NCBI RefSeq assembly: GCF_000283155.1
Contig: NW_004454181.1
Span: forward strand, 21,780,079-21,844,078
Source of the DNA: Ceratotherium simum simum
Taxonomy: Eukaryota > Chordata > Mammalia > Perissodactyla > Rhinocerotidae
Direction: 5' to 3'
Length of the DNA stretch: 64,000 nucleotides
The notes beneath the pieces were generated by a model. The model was not told where the DNA came from. It did no database searches and saw only the letters and a program-made list of their open reading frames with translations. Below are positions 45,001 to 57,290 of the stretch, in pieces; the first letter of the stretch is position 1, and every line of letters starts with the position of its first letter. A program made the translations under genes and the position numbers.

Positions 45001-46029
45001 TTTGTCTTTTGCAGTTTCCTAATTTCTGCCAAGATATGGGAAGACGTGACAAACTCCTACAAAATTGTTGATTTGTCTAAGCGGTGATATAGGGTGTGCT
45101 AACACAAGAAACCTAATTTCTGCCTGATAGAGTTATATGTGTCTTGGTTTTTTCGGGAGATAAGTTCATTTCCTTAATTTGCTCCTCACTCCCCACCCAA
45201 CACACATCTCTTCCGAGTTGATCTTGGTTTCCTTCCCACCTTCAGCAAAGAAATGAAAAGTACCCACCAAATCCACAAATACACTGTCCATTAACAAAAT
45301 GCTACATGGATGGTACAGTATAGAGAGCAAGGGGCTCAGACAACACAACTTCAGAAATTGGCTTTCATGAAATCTTTGGAAACTGTAAAGGGATTAATGC
45401 CATTACTTGGCAAAATAAATTAAGAAAGTATATACTAGGAATATTTTCAAAGGGAATAATGTCAAGAAAGAACATGCGTCTTAAATCACCAGTGTCTGCG
45501 TGGTTAGAGCACTAATCATAGAGGTGGGTGGTGTTTTTGCTTGTCAAGCAGCCTCGAACGCTTCAGGGAATATGTCATTTTTCAAGAGGTATCAATTAGT
45601 GACTGTTCTGATGGCAGAGTGTGAACCACACCTCTCTAATGTTTGGGTTGCGTTAAAAATGATTCCTGTGAGTATAAAATATGCACAGGCACTAACCCAC
45701 AAATGCACTCAGAGACACTCCCAAGAGAGCCGGCAATGAGAGAGGGCAGGGCCAGGGAAAGGAAGAGAGGGGCATGAAGGCACCAGAACTCTAAAATGGA
45801 TCTTGATAAAGATTTTGATTGGCAATGCACCAGGGACAAAGGATGAACTATGAATCTAAATGTATCTAACTACACCAACAGGGTCAGGTCCTACTGGGAA
45901 TTGGAGAAGCACTGCTGTAAGGACCTACCTTTCAAGCAGAATTGTGACTATACATATACCACGGAGACATCTAAGGTTGTGCCTCACATACCTACACCAC
46001 AGCATTCACATTGCCAGCAATGCTTTACA
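45001..46029. other. Non-genic sequence
   Basis: Short open frames only, with no named repeat. Confidence 0.4.
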
Positions 46030-46160
46030 ATATGTCGATTACAAATTTGCATCTAAGGAAGTTGAGGTTTGAAGGCATTAAGTCATTTGCTTGACATCAC
46101 TCAACTAGAAAGTGACAGAGACAGGATTGAAACTCAGAACTGACCCTAGCCCTTAGTGGC
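46030..46160 (-). repeat. MIR SINE fragment
   Basis: The sequence atctaaggaagttgaggttt, then catttgcttgacatcactca and actagaaagtgacagagaca, is the reverse MIR core. Confidence 0.75.
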
Positions 46161-47684
46161 ATTCCCTGAGCATGCTGAAAATCACAATCGATTCTTTCCT
46201 AGATTTTATTTTTGTTTAAACCTAGTTCTCACTTGGAAATGCCACTGTTTGAACTCCAAAGGAAGAACTCAGTCTCCTAAGAACATCACTGAGAACTGGC
46301 CCAGCTCAGTCTTTGCTGAGGAGAATGAAAGCACACAGACAAGAGAGGGCACATCTCTTCCAAAGTCATAGAGGAGGTCACACCACACATTCGAACAGTT
46401 GCTGTCTGAGCAGCAGAGATAGTGAACCAAATCACCATTGGTGGCGGGTCTTGATTTATAAAATATTAATTACATATTCTACCAGTTGACATTATTGAAA
46501 CAATGCTGGGCCTATGAAATGTAAAACACTTATGAGATCTAGGTGCTCAACTGCAACTACAATCACCACACTCTGGCTACAGACTGAAGACCTTGCCTTC
46601 TATTTATTCGTAGTCTGGACACCAAACAATAGAACTGCTAAGGAATAGTAAAAGAAAATCTGTGCCGCTGGGTTTTAAGGATTATGGAAGACATCTACTG
46701 ACTTTTAGACACCCGATCTCTTGCCAAGGCATCAGCACCCTCTTTTCTTACCTGGTTGGCCTTTTAAATTGAATGGTGAAATCAAAAGAATCCTACAAGA
46801 AGTCACTGAACATTATAATGGACTTCTAGGGAATTTCCTAGCATCTGGGCTAACTGCTGACCTGTATTCTTCTTTGCTAGTTCATGAAATATTTATCTCA
46901 AACTTCATAAAGTGGGCCAGACACTGATGGTTTGTAGGTGCAGTGGCCCACGAGATGTGCTTTTAAAATCTAGTGCTCGTAGAAGGATAGATGCCCACCC
47001 TCACCCCTCTCCATATGCACCTACCACTATCCCTCCAAGACTGACGTTTGCTATTTTAGAAATACAGATCCACCCTTTGCTTTAGGAAATTGGTCTTTGT
47101 CGCCAGAGAAACAGTCCTCATACTCAGCCGAGTCGTTAAGTGCGTGTATGAGTTTCTTAAATACTTGCTCCATGCATGATTCACATATTCAGTCACAACT
47201 ACCCGTAAATTTCCACACATGCCTGTGAATCCACAGACCATGTAGATAACAACAAAATTGGCAGTGGCAGCATGCTACCTCACATGGCCTCAAATACATA
47301 CAGAGTGTGTTCTGTGCTGCCTCCAACCCAGACAAGAGTTGAGTTCACCACACCCTTAACAAGTAATGTGAAAATATATTTGGACCACGTGATTAGACAA
47401 CCTGTGATTAAATTACCCGGGGTCATTTTGAGTGGCAGCCTTCCATATTTCTAGGCACTAATACAATAAAGAAATGATCAGAATCATTGATATCAAGGAA
47501 GATAGACCAGCACCACCTCATCCCCAGAACACCGGCCTCTGATCTCCTATTCTTGGTGATGCATGGAAGTTAGATCCACAACATCACACCACTGTGAACA
47601 CAAAGGAAGGATGCTCAGCAAAACCTGTCATTCTAGGAGGCTGTCAACGAGGACACCTATTTTGCCGTGATACCATACATCGCA
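46161..47684. other. Non-genic sequence
   Basis: 1.5 kb with no gene or named repeat. Confidence 0.4.
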
Positions 47685-47899
47685 AGGGTATACTGGTTAA
47701 ACGTATTAGATCCCGGCCTAGGTTTGATTCCTGACTCAGTTCCCCACTATCTGTATCTTTGGGGGTGTTATTTCATCTCAGTGACTCATCTGCAATACAG
47801 AAATCATAATACCGCCTACCTCAAAGGGTCTTTGTAAGGAGTAATTTTAAAGCATTAAAATAGTGTCTAGCAAGGAGTATGCAAATTTTTGCTTTCTGG
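47685..47899 (+). repeat. MIR SINE interrupted near its 3' end
   Basis: Plus-strand MIR order: ggtttgattcctgactcagt, tgtatctttgggggtgttat, ctcagtgactcatctgcaat, ctacctcaaagggtctttgt, then agtgtctagcaaggagtatg. The next element, a SINE, inserts at gcaaatttttgc. The MIR's last bases (gctaaattcttgctgctg to about 48320) follow it. Confidence 0.85.
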
Positions 47900-48290
47900 T
47901 TAGTGCTGTTGAGTCGATTCCAATTCCTAGTGACCCTGTGTACAGCAGAGCAGAACTCTGCCCAGTCTTTTTTGTGCCATCCTCTCACCTTCCAGTGCTG
48001 TATCAGACAATGCTCTGCTGCTATTCATAGGGTTTTCATGGCCAATTTTTTCGGAAGTAAGTGGCCAGGTCCTTCTTCCTCGTCTGTCTTAGTCTGGAAG
48101 CTCCGCTGAAACCTGTCCACCATGCGTGACCCCGCTAGTATTTGAAATACCCATGGCATAGCTTTCACCATCAAGCAGCCGCCACAGTATGACAACCAAC
48201 AGGTGGAGGTGTGGTTCCCTGACCAGGAAATGGACACAGGCCAGGCAGTCAGAATGCCGAATCTTAACCACTGGCCCACCAGGGCTGGCT
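47900..48290 (-). mobile_element. tRNA-Glu-derived SINE with RTE-like tail
   Basis: On the minus strand the element starts at the right with a head resembling tRNA-Glu: ccctggtgggccagtggtta, then agattcggcattctgac and cctggtcagggaa. The A box is near 48268-48278 and a decayed B box at 48226-48236. A long body follows, then a tail reading cacagggtcactaggaattg and gaatcgactcaacagcac, which resembles RTE-type LINE 3' ends and implies mobilisation by an RTE. Imperfect flanks gcaaatttttgct and gctaaattcttgct look like the target duplication within a MIR. An 84-codon minus frame (48025-48279) is part of the SINE body and not a gene. Confidence 0.85.
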
Positions 48291-48966
48291 GCTAAATTCT
48301 TGCTGCTGATATTAATTATTAAATAATAGTTGGCTGAGACTTCATTTTTGCTTTAATAAAACTCTTAAAAAGTAAAGTCAGTTTACCTGCTAGAGAAAGG
48401 AGGAAACAGGAAAAATGCTAATGAAGGACATATATTCTGGGCAGGACATATAATCCCTTGAAAGCTGGATAGAAGTTCAGAGCAGTGAACATTAGATTTA
48501 AATAGGATCTCCTCTAGGGCCTTCAATTAATATAATGGTTCTATGTTTGGGTATGGATTTTCTTATTTATTAAATGGACATTATAACACCTCAACTATCT
48601 CTTACAAGGATTTTAAGAGGGTGAAAAACAGTAATCTGTGTGACAACAGGTTTGTGTCTTGCCTACTAGACCAAGCCATTGAGAGAATAAACTTTATCTA
48701 TGTCATGTTTATTTCTTTGAGGCACAGAGTAAGAATGCAACATTGAGCCAATGCACAGACATAAACGATTAATTTACATGTATGAACAGACATGACGTAT
48801 GACACCCTTCACTGACTGATGTCCAAACAAAGCTACACCATTTCCTTGCTAACTCTGTTCTGGCAACCAGAAAAGGCTGGCCAAACAGGTCTGCTGCCAC
48901 TGATGTGTTGGTTAAACCAGAGTAATCTGAGGATAAGAGGGGCGAAATTACTTAGAAGGAGAGTCT

Positions 48967-49190
48967 CAAACTATTATTTATTGAGCTTGTATGTGCCAGC
49001 ACCATGCCGAGTTTGTACTTGCTCATGAAATGCTCCCAATAAACTAATGAGGTAGTGTTGTTAGGATTCCCACATCGCATATGGGGAAGGTGAAGGCTCA
49101 GAGTGTTAAAAGAACTCATGCATCATCAGAGTATTGATTGGAACCCAGGAGAGTCTGAGTCCAGGGAATGGGCTTCCAACCACTGTTATA
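48967..49190 (-). repeat. MIR SINE, near full length
   Basis: Reverse MIR order: ttattgagcttgtatgtgcc, agcaccatgccgagtttgta, gaggtagtgttgttaggatt, ggggaaggtgaaggctcaga, then attggaacccaggagagtct. Confidence 0.85.
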
Positions 49191-49239
49191 TTTTCCCTGC
49201 TAAGCTCTGAACTCACTTCTGTGATAAAAATTATAAATA

Positions 49240-49790
49240 TATTTTCCTAGTTTGTTATTTATCTTTTTACATTGCCTATATAATTTTGTGAGGGGTAATC
49301 TTTTCATTTCATAAGAGCAAAGAATTAATATTCCTAATATATAACGATCTTCTAAAGATGGCAAAGATATATTTCTAGATCATAATTGTCTAGAAAAATA
49401 AGCAAGGATATCAATAGGAAATTTAAAGAAAAAGAAATGCAAATAGCCTATGAACACAGCAACACTCATAATAAAAGAAATGCAAATTATGTGTGGGAAA
49501 ATTAGAGCATCAATGATCATAATATTGCAAAAGATTAAAACACCAAAGATATATTTAAATCTATGTGTCTATAATGATACTAAGAAGGAAAAAAACCCGT
49601 AGTGGTCACCTTTGCAGCATGCTGGAGTACCAAATCACTATGTTGAAAGTGGTGAATAAAAGAAAATCAAGCTTTTGTCCTGCCTTTCCTTGTGACCTAT
49701 CATCAAATACTGATGAAAGGAAGTTTCCATTTATAGAAGTTTTTCACCAAAAATGAAAACAAAACAACAAAATTGGAATATCAACATTTT
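49240..49790 (+). repeat. Diverged L1 ORF2-end fragment
   Basis: The sequence gaattaatattcctaatata, followed by aaagaaatgcaaatagccta and cataataaaagaaatgcaaa, fits plus-strand L1 ORF2 near its C-terminus ('REMQI' coding block). Heavily decayed. Confidence 0.55.
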
Positions 49791-50079
49791 ATAACCCCTA
49801 ATGAAATAATGGCTCTAGGCAATAATTATCAGTGGCTGCTAACTCACAAAAGGAAGAGAAGACTGCAGGTGCCTCCTGATGCAAGCACATAGCTTCCCCT
49901 ATGAAGCAGGCTAGCCAAAAACAGGCAACCTGAATTACAGGCACTGGCTTACAGGAAACGCAGGTGACTGAAGAATTTACTATACAGATCACAGGGATAC
50001 CATCAACAACAGCCAGGCTGTGGGACTCTCTGCAGGACAAACAACGCCATCATCTTCAACAAATAAATTACAAGGAAAA

Positions 50080-50680
50080 GAATGGAGACTGACGTGAAAC
50101 CCACAGATTAAGAGCGACTTAAGAGACATGAAGTCAATTCTAATGAATAAAACTAATTTGGATCTTGATTTATAAACAAGATGAAAGAAAAAATACTAAT
50201 CAGTAATTTCAAAAGTGACTAGGTATTTGATAGTACTAAATAATTATCAATATCTTTGGTCTAATAACGGCATTGTTATATTTATGAAAAGGTTGTCACC
50301 TTTTAGAGATGAACACTGAAACACTTACAGAAGAAGTGGTGTTATGGGTGGGAATTAGTTCCAGTGAAGGCTGAGTGATGTATAAAACAAGATTGCCCAT
50401 GAACTGGTAACTCTTGCAGCCGGCTCATGGGTATATAGGATTTCATTTTACCCTATTCCCTCTACTTTAATATATGTTTTAAATTTTCCACAATAAAGAG
50501 AACTATTTGCCAGATACAAGTACATATAGCGTCTGTATAACAAACGAACTTTACTAAAATAGTAGCAATAGTTGTTTCTGGGTGCTAGGATTATGTATGA
50601 GTCTGACCTTTTTAATTTTCATTTTTTTATTCTCTTAATGACTGTGTGACATATTTACAAAGAGAAGTAGAAAATGTATT
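50080..50680 (+). repeat. L1M-type 3' UTR fragments
   Basis: Plus-strand UTR landmarks: ggtctaataacggcattgtt, caccttttagagatgaacac, aaacaagattgcccatgaac, tactttaatatatgttttaa and attttccacaataaagaga. A second UTR-like block at 50555-50680 (gtttctgggtgctaggatta) may come from another L1. Probably the continuation of the 49240-49790 fragment. Confidence 0.7.
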
Positions 50681-51229
50681 CTGATAATAATTTTTTCCAT
50701 ATAGGGCTTTAACCATCAATATTATTTTATTAAACAATTAGGAAGCAAATATTGCAAAATCTTAGAATTTGCTAAAGCTGGGTGGTAGGCACACAACTAT
50801 TCGTTATACCATATTCCTTAATTTTTATCATGTAATATTATATAATAAAATATTATAAAAATTGAAAGTAAAACAACTGTCCTGTTATCTCTATGTCATG
50901 TTAAATATTCTGTCTCCAAAATGACCTCTAGAAGCAAAATGTGTCCCACAATGTAAAATATTTTTCCTTTAATCATAAATATAAGAAAGATTTTGCAAGA
51001 ATTTCCAAAGAATTGTATGAGAGATTCTAGGAATCTGCCCTATGGGGAAGCCCACAGAATAACCCACTGTGGGACTGTCAATCTGTATATTTTTAAATAT
51101 TTTTAATTTTAAAGGAATGAAAATATGACTTGTAATTCATTACAGTGAAGAGATTTTACGCTAATACATACTGTTAAATGATTAGGAAAAAGTCTTAACC
51201 ATCCAGTTAAAAATATTTCAAAGAAAAGA
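50681..51229. other. AT-rich non-genic sequence
   Basis: I see no gene or named repeat. Confidence 0.4.
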
Positions 51230-51380
51230 ATTGCATGGGGCCTTAGGGATCCGCCAGTCAAATCCTATTATTTTGCAGATGAGTGGCTGGTCCAAAGTCA
51301 CAGAAGTAGTTGGGGTCAGATGGATGACAAGAACCCAGGTCTCTAATGCCCAGTTCCCATCTTTCATGACTATGCCACAT
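51230..51380 (-). repeat. MIR-family SINE fragment
   Basis: The sequence cctattattttgcagatgag, followed by ggtccaaagtcacagaagta and acaagaacccaggtctctaa, is the reverse MIR core. Confidence 0.75.
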
Positions 51381-51535
51381 CATATGGCACCTTACCAAAT
51401 ACTTCTAAGTTCCTGGCTTAACTACAAACCTGCATTATATCTATTATCCCAAAACTGCTAAGAATATGTAAGGACACAGGAGGAGTTGTAGCTTGTGTGG
51501 GGGTGCTTGAGATGGCAAGGAGGGGTTTATTTTTA

Positions 51536-52303
51536 TATAGACTATTTATTATAGAAGTTTTAGGTTGGTAGCAAAATTGAGCAAAAAGTACACAGAGTTC
51601 CCATATACCCCCTGCTCCTACACATGCACAGCTGCCCTCATCATCAACATCCTGCACCAGAGTGGTACATTTGTTACAATCAATGAACCATTACACTGAC
51701 ATACCATAATCACCCAAAGTTCATAGTTTACCTTAGGGGTTCATCTTGGTGTTGTATATTGTATGGGTTTCAACAACTGTAGAAAAACATGTATCCAACA
51801 TAATGGCATCATACAGAATAGCTTTGCTGTCCTAGAAATCCCTTTACTCCATCCATTCATCCCTCCCTACCCCCTCCTCCCTGGCAACCACTGATCTTAT
51901 TGTCTCCATAGTTTTGCCTTTTCCAGAATGTCATATAGTTGGAATCATATAGCATGTAGCCTTTTCAGATTGGCTTCTTCCACTTAGTAATATGCATTTT
52001 AGTTTCCTCTATTCCTTTTCATGGCTTGACAGCTCATTTCTTTTGAGCACTGAATAATAGTCCACTGTCTAGGTATACCCCAGTTCATTTGTCCATTCAC
52101 CTACTGAAAGGCATCTTGGTTGCTTCCAAGTTTTGGCAATTACAAATCAAGCTGCTGTTAACATCCATATGCAGGTTTCTGTGCAATCCTAAGTTTTCAG
52201 CTCTTTTGGTATTTACACAAAGCAAGATCGCTCGATTAGAAAGTAAGAGTGTATTTAGTTTTGTAGTTTTGAAACTGCCAAACTGTCTTCAAAGTGGCTA
52301 TAC
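51536..52303 (-). mobile_element. L1 LINE insertion, 5'-truncated, complete with target-site duplication
   Basis: A 768-base minus-strand L1 with its 3' UTR at the left (gcaaaattgagcaaaaagta, accactgatcttattgtctc, ggaatcatatagcatgtagc) and the end of ORF2 at the right (acagctcatttcttttgagc, gttcatttgtccattcacct, aaactgccaaactgtcttca). A perfect 17-base duplication, ggaggggtttattttta, flanks it at 51519-51535 and 52304-52320. The duplication's reverse complement begins TAAAAAT, in keeping with the L1 endonuclease preference for TT/AAAA-like sites. Not autonomous. Confidence 0.95.
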
Positions 52304-52434
52304 GGAGGGGTTTATTTTTAAAAATCAGCACCTAAAGTGAAAATAATATACAACCAACATCACTCCTCAAAATATCTGAGGAAGGCAGCGTGTTGAGACC
52401 AACATTTATATGTCTCAAAAGCCACTAGCGCTAA

Positions 52435-52550
52435 GTTCTGTGAGGGCAGAGAACTTTTTAGTAGTTCACTGTATCCCCAGTAGTATTCCTAATACCTAGA
52501 GTAATGCTGGTACGTAATAAATTCTCATTTAATGTTTGTTAAATGAATAG
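52435..52550 (+). repeat. L2 LINE 3' terminus
   Basis: The sequence ctgtgagggcagagaacttt, then cactgtatccccagtagtat, gctggtacgtaataaattct and gttaaatgaatagat, is the L2 ending in order. Confidence 0.85.
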
Positions 52551-53127
52551 ATAAATCCAAAGAAAAAATCTTTTACTTTTGTAGCAACCAGTTTTTAGTT
52601 TGGTTAAATAAGTGAAGCAAAGATTCATCTTAGGGGCCTTGTAGCATAAAAAAAAAAAAGTATTTTAAAACAATAGAACATCACTCAGACCAAGTCTTCA
52701 CCCTGTAAGAGGTATGAAGGACTGGGACAGCCAGAGAGAAAAGCAGAACCCAGCCTCTCCTCTTACTCTGGGGCATGTCCTCATTGCATAGAACGGGGGA
52801 CAGAATCCTCTGCACTATTTAAATAGTTCTCTTTATTTGCCATGCACGTACAGTTGAATTTACATAAATTAAATGCACATAAGCTGAGACTCCACTATAA
52901 TTGCAAAACCATTGCAGTGGAAATAAGCTTTCATTGAAATCACATTAGAAACCAGAAAGATTAAATTAGATTTAGCAACATATTTAGCCCCATCAAGAGG
53001 TAGATTACAGAAAGTTTATAAAACAACACAGATACACATTGCAGGCCAGCAAAGTGCCTGGCTAGGAAAAGGAACAGCCTCTTTGCCACGACAAGGTGGC
53101 AAAAGCTGTCATCTAACTTCAAAGCAA
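52551..53127. other. Non-genic sequence
   Basis: Contains an A-run at about 52648-52659. No gene or named repeat. Confidence 0.4.
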
Positions 53128-53300
53128 TGATACGGAGTCATTCAAACCTTTGAACCAAATCCCAGCTCTGCAACTTTAAGCAATTCACCTAGTCATCTAG
53201 CCTCAGTTTCCCACACTGTGCAAGAGGCATAATAATACCTGTGGTTGTTGAAAGGAGAAAGACTCCATGATCAGTCTAGCGCCTTACTGCTCAATTTTCA
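53128..53300 (+). repeat. MIR SINE
   Basis: Plus-strand MIR order: gaaccaaatcccagctctgc, aactttaagcaattcaccta, tctagcctcagtttcccaca, then aagaggcataataatacctg. Confidence 0.85.
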
Positions 53301-54059
53301 AAACAAACCAAAAAACAAAATCATAGTAACAATTCCTTAAGTCTAAGTACTAGGAAATACAGGTTTGCTGATCCTAAGCCTTCCCAAACCATCTGCTTCC
53401 CACACAGCACAAGCTAAGTCACTATTTAACATTAAGAATCCACAGATCCCTATGAATTATAGAAATGTGCTTTGATGGCTGGCTATTATTTTTCCCTCAC
53501 CCTTCTTACCAGGCAAATGTGAAGCTAAATTAGTCACTTATCATAAAATTCTCTGAAAACATTAAAGTCTAAAGAAATGTCTGATAATTGTTCTTAGCCA
53601 TCTGGCACCAAGTGATGCTCATGAACTTACATGAACCATTTGGTAAAACTCCAAAAACATCTATCTTAATTTTACATCTCACTTACTCAAAGTTCTAAAT
53701 TGAGAAATTTCGAAGTGGAGAAAATGGTTGATTAAAATGGAAAGCAAATGAGTAAATTCTTGAACTTGTTCACAATTACACAGGAAAGCTTAAAGAAAAA
53801 TCCACATTGAACATGCAGTTATAACTAATAAATGTAGGGGAAAATTACACACTTTACCTATCCAATATATGCACACACACGCACACACACATAATATCCA
53901 TTGTAAAGGATAAATTGTGGAGTCCTTTCACATGAATAGCAACGCATCATCTTGCTAAAAAAGCAAGCAAAACTGCCACCAAGAAGCTTATCCGCAATGC
54001 CTCTCACATGAAGGAGAGCTCTCCATCTATTGTGGGCCGTTTCTCTCTCCTCGACTGAG
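53301..54059. other. Non-genic sequence with a short CA tract
   Basis: An imperfect CA repeat lies at 53872-53891. No gene or named interspersed repeat. Confidence 0.45.
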
Positions 54060-54395
54060 TCACTAAAAGCAGATCTCCACTTACCCGGATTATCACAATA
54101 CCCTTCTAATTGGTCTCTAATCAACTCATCTTGGGCTGATCCCAATCCATTTTTCACCTTACAGTAGGAATGAGCTTCTAAAAATAAACCATTTCCACTA
54201 CCCAGCCTAAACTTTTCAAAGGCTTCCCACTGCCCTGATTAAGATTACCATGGGTTACAAGATCTTCTGAGACCTGGCCCCTATTTCACCAGTCTCATCT
54301 TGTATCATACACTTCCACCTACTCAATGTGCACCAGCCATACTGGCCACCTTTCTATTACTGTTAAGTGCCATGCTCCTTCTGGCCTCAGGGTCT
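54060..54395 (+). repeat. L2 LINE internal 3' region
   Basis: The sequence cggattatcacaataccctt, then ctaattggtctctaatcaac, caaaggcttcccactgccct, gagacctggcccctatttca and tgctccttctggcctcaggg, matches plus-strand L2. The terminal part is missing. Confidence 0.85.
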
Positions 54396-55344
54396 TAAGT
54401 GTATTAAAAATAGAAAGTATGATCTTCACCCCACATGCCCTCCAAAGGAGATATGAAAACAGATTTGGTGATGATTTGTGGATGACTTGGAGTCTTCTTT
54501 TTCTCATTAATGAGGAGATTGGGTTCATTGGCCCAGGGATGTTTCAGATGTTCCAGGGACATTAAAATAATTTCCTTCCATCCTTTAATAGTGGAAGTAT
54601 ATCCTACTTCCAGAACCATATTTTCTAATAAATTTTCCTCATTTAAATGTTTTCTCTCATTCTTCCCTCTCCACCCAAAATCTCAGACACAAAATATTTA
54701 GCTACACTATGTACATAAGCTGGCAACCTGGATGTTAAACTCACCTCTCAAGGGTGGGCATCCATTGAGCCACTCTCCTAGAGAAGATAGAAGAACATTA
54801 CTTATCTTGCAATGATTTTCTGACAAGCTCTAGCTTCTGAAAATTAATGGATATTACTCTAAAAATAAAACATTACAGATAATTACCCCTTAGAATGGAA
54901 CAAATCATTATATTAATCTGAAAAGTTATCTTGGATATGGGGAAGAGAGTCCTTATTTGAAAAAAAAAAAATTGCCAGTGTACATGAAAAAGCTCATTTC
55001 TGAGAGGAAATAGGAGAATAAGCAACTGCTTCATGCTTTCTGGAATTCATTATGCTCATGCTAATAACCAACCCAATGCTATACAATCTCCCAGAGCCCT
55101 CTGAAAGAATTACACACGCTGTGTTCTAAGGAGATGAAGGAAAGAATATTAGAGGTGAGTGAAAAATATTTTCTTAATTTTTGTAGGAAATGATGTTTGG
55201 GAATATTTTGGATCAGGAACTCGGTACCAATAAGTCAAAGTAAAAATATGGCCATTATAAATGCAAGGGAAAAAATATAATAAAGCCTTATAGAAGTCAG
55301 TGAATAGAAAAAAGGACGTGTCAGTAATAATAATAGTAAAATCT
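54396..55344. other. Non-genic sequence
   Basis: A-run at about 54960-54971. Overlapping short open frames at 54319-54701 have no recognisable domain. Confidence 0.4.
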
Positions 55345-55530
55345 AAGTCCCATTCCTATGCATTGACTCATTTCTTCTTCCTAACAACATATTAGGAAGG
55401 TTGTATTATAATCTCCACGTCACAGGTGAGGAAAAGAAGTAACCTGCCCAGAGTAGCAAGGCTAGCAGTCGAATCGAGCTGGTCTGGCTCCAGAGTCCAC
55501 ACACATAACCATGGCACTGTGCTGCTTCTC
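55345..55530 (-). repeat. MIR SINE
   Basis: Reverse MIR order: aatctccacgtcacaggtga, ggaaaagaagtaacctgccc, agagtagcaaggctagcagt, then ggctccagagtccacacaca. Confidence 0.85.
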
Positions 55531-55639
55531 CTGTCTTAAAGAAAGTCAGACACAAAGGGATATGTTCAATATTACACTCTGCCACTGATCCCCAAAGCAC
55601 AGGTGAATTAGTAGCTCCTGATAATACACAGACAGAAAC

Positions 55640-55740
55640 TCACATTGTTGTGTAAATGAGGAAAACTAAGTCTTAGAGATCTTTTGACTTGCCCCCGATG
55701 ATATAAAATCTCCTGATTCCTAATCCACAGGTATCCTCAC
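55640..55740 (-). repeat. MIR SINE fragment
   Basis: The sequence taaatgaggaaaactaagtc followed by ttagagatcttttgacttgc is the reverse MIR core. Confidence 0.65.
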
Positions 55741-57089
55741 AAGACATGGCTCCTAATTTGGCAAATGCCTCTAAAACACTTGTCACTGTGTTGACAATAA
55801 GTCAGATGGGGGAAATAAATGACATAGAGTAAGTCTGGGCCCTGTGGGATCACAAACGGATAACCTTCACCTGGGGTGTCAGAGAGGAGAGGGGGCTTCC
55901 ATGAGATCTGAGGCTGAAGAGCATTTAGCTGGATGAAAGCATAAGATGAGGGCAAGAGAAGTGACAACATTTCTAGGCAAAAGAAACTGCATGTAGGAGA
56001 ACCTGGAAGAGAGAACTCTGTGCTTGCAAAGAACTTAAAGTCCTATATGGATGGATGAGTTGTCATTTTTAGGATTAAGCATGATAACCAATCACAATGG
56101 AAAAATAAGTTGGGATGAGAGCACACAGAGCTGTACAGGCTACATTAAAGAGTTTAAACAGATAAAGCTATTTTTAGAGTTAAGGGAAGAGGCAAGACTC
56201 CTCGCTGGCACGGCTCCCTCACCTCCCCCAACCCACTCCACACACCATAGAGAGAGCAGAGAAGAATCAAACAAAACTGAATGACTGAGATCTGCACAGG
56301 GGCTGAAAGAAAGAGCACGGAGCCAGCAAAACAAGATGTGAAGGGAGAAGAGGGAAGAAAGAACGTGTCCAAAGAAGAGAAGTTTTACTTCACAAGAAGA
56401 CAAGCAACTCTGAGAGACGAGATCAAAGGATTTATCGGTGGTATCCAACGTAAGAGCAAGAGCCACATGTTAAATGTTCAGGAATGTGACTGGCTGTTAA
56501 ATCATTGGTAACTTGAAATCAGACACATAGGGAGTATTTACACTCTGAGCATCAGCAAATACTATGAAACAAGGATTTCCTTTTTGGAGAGCTGGTTTAC
56601 TAGTGCACCACTGCCTATACTCACTGAGGATTTGGTGTCGTTATTGCTGTTGTTGGAAGGAAATAAGTAGAACAAAACAAAGGAACCATTTTTGAAACTT
56701 CCCACTACTCTGTGGACTCTTTATGTATTGGACAGGGTAACACAAACCTGAAATAATGAACTGTAGTGCATTTTATTGGCCCCCTGTATTGTCTTGACCC
56801 ACTCGCAGTGAAGCTAAATGCTAAACTTGATCAACCCTCATATCCATTTTTGTAGACGTACAACTCTACAAAATTTATTAAATAAAAGCAATATGCTTAG
56901 AAAAGGCAATAAGACTTGGTAGAAATTTGTAGATCTTAACACTGCCAAAGATCATATCAATGCCCTCAACATCCTTACAGCAAATACAATTAGGAGTTTT
57001 GTAAGGCTGTTTCAAATAAATAAAATAAAGAACATGTCATAAAGATATATTTCATACAGCATATGAAAATACCCAGTAACTCTCACTAT
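55741..57089. other. Non-genic sequence
   Basis: Frames at 56140-56466 (minus, 108 codons) and 56281-56511 (plus, Lys/Glu-rich, 76 codons) overlap each other on opposite strands. They show no domain I recognise and no splice context. No named repeat. Confidence 0.4.
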
Positions 57090-57290
57090 TAATAACAGAT
57101 CACATTTATTTAATGGTTGCTATATGTACAGGCATCCAATCTCATAACAAACTATACTCAGTTACAACTATTATCCCCATTTTATAGTTGAGAAAATTCA
57201 AGTTTATAAGTTAAATAGCTTGCCCAAAGTTGTATAGCTACTAAGAAGCAAGAGTTCCCAGCCACTGATTCCATAGAGGAAGCTCTTAAA
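57090..57290 (-). repeat. MIR SINE, near full length
   Basis: Reverse MIR order: tttatttaatggttgctata, tattatccccattttatagt, tgagaaaattcaagtttata, then agcttgcccaaagttgtata. Confidence 0.88.

Noticed and set aside
48025..48279. 84-codon minus-strand open frame with a Lys/Glu-rich end
   Set aside because: It lies entirely within the body of the tRNA-Glu-derived SINE, so it is a repeat by-product.
48226..48290. tRNA-Glu-like sequence as a real tRNA gene
   Set aside because: The B box and the stems are damaged, and it is continuous with a SINE body and tail, so it is a SINE head and not a functional tRNA.
56140..56511. Opposing open frames of 108 and 76 codons
   Set aside because: They overlap on opposite strands, neither has a recognisable domain, and no splice or promoter context is visible.
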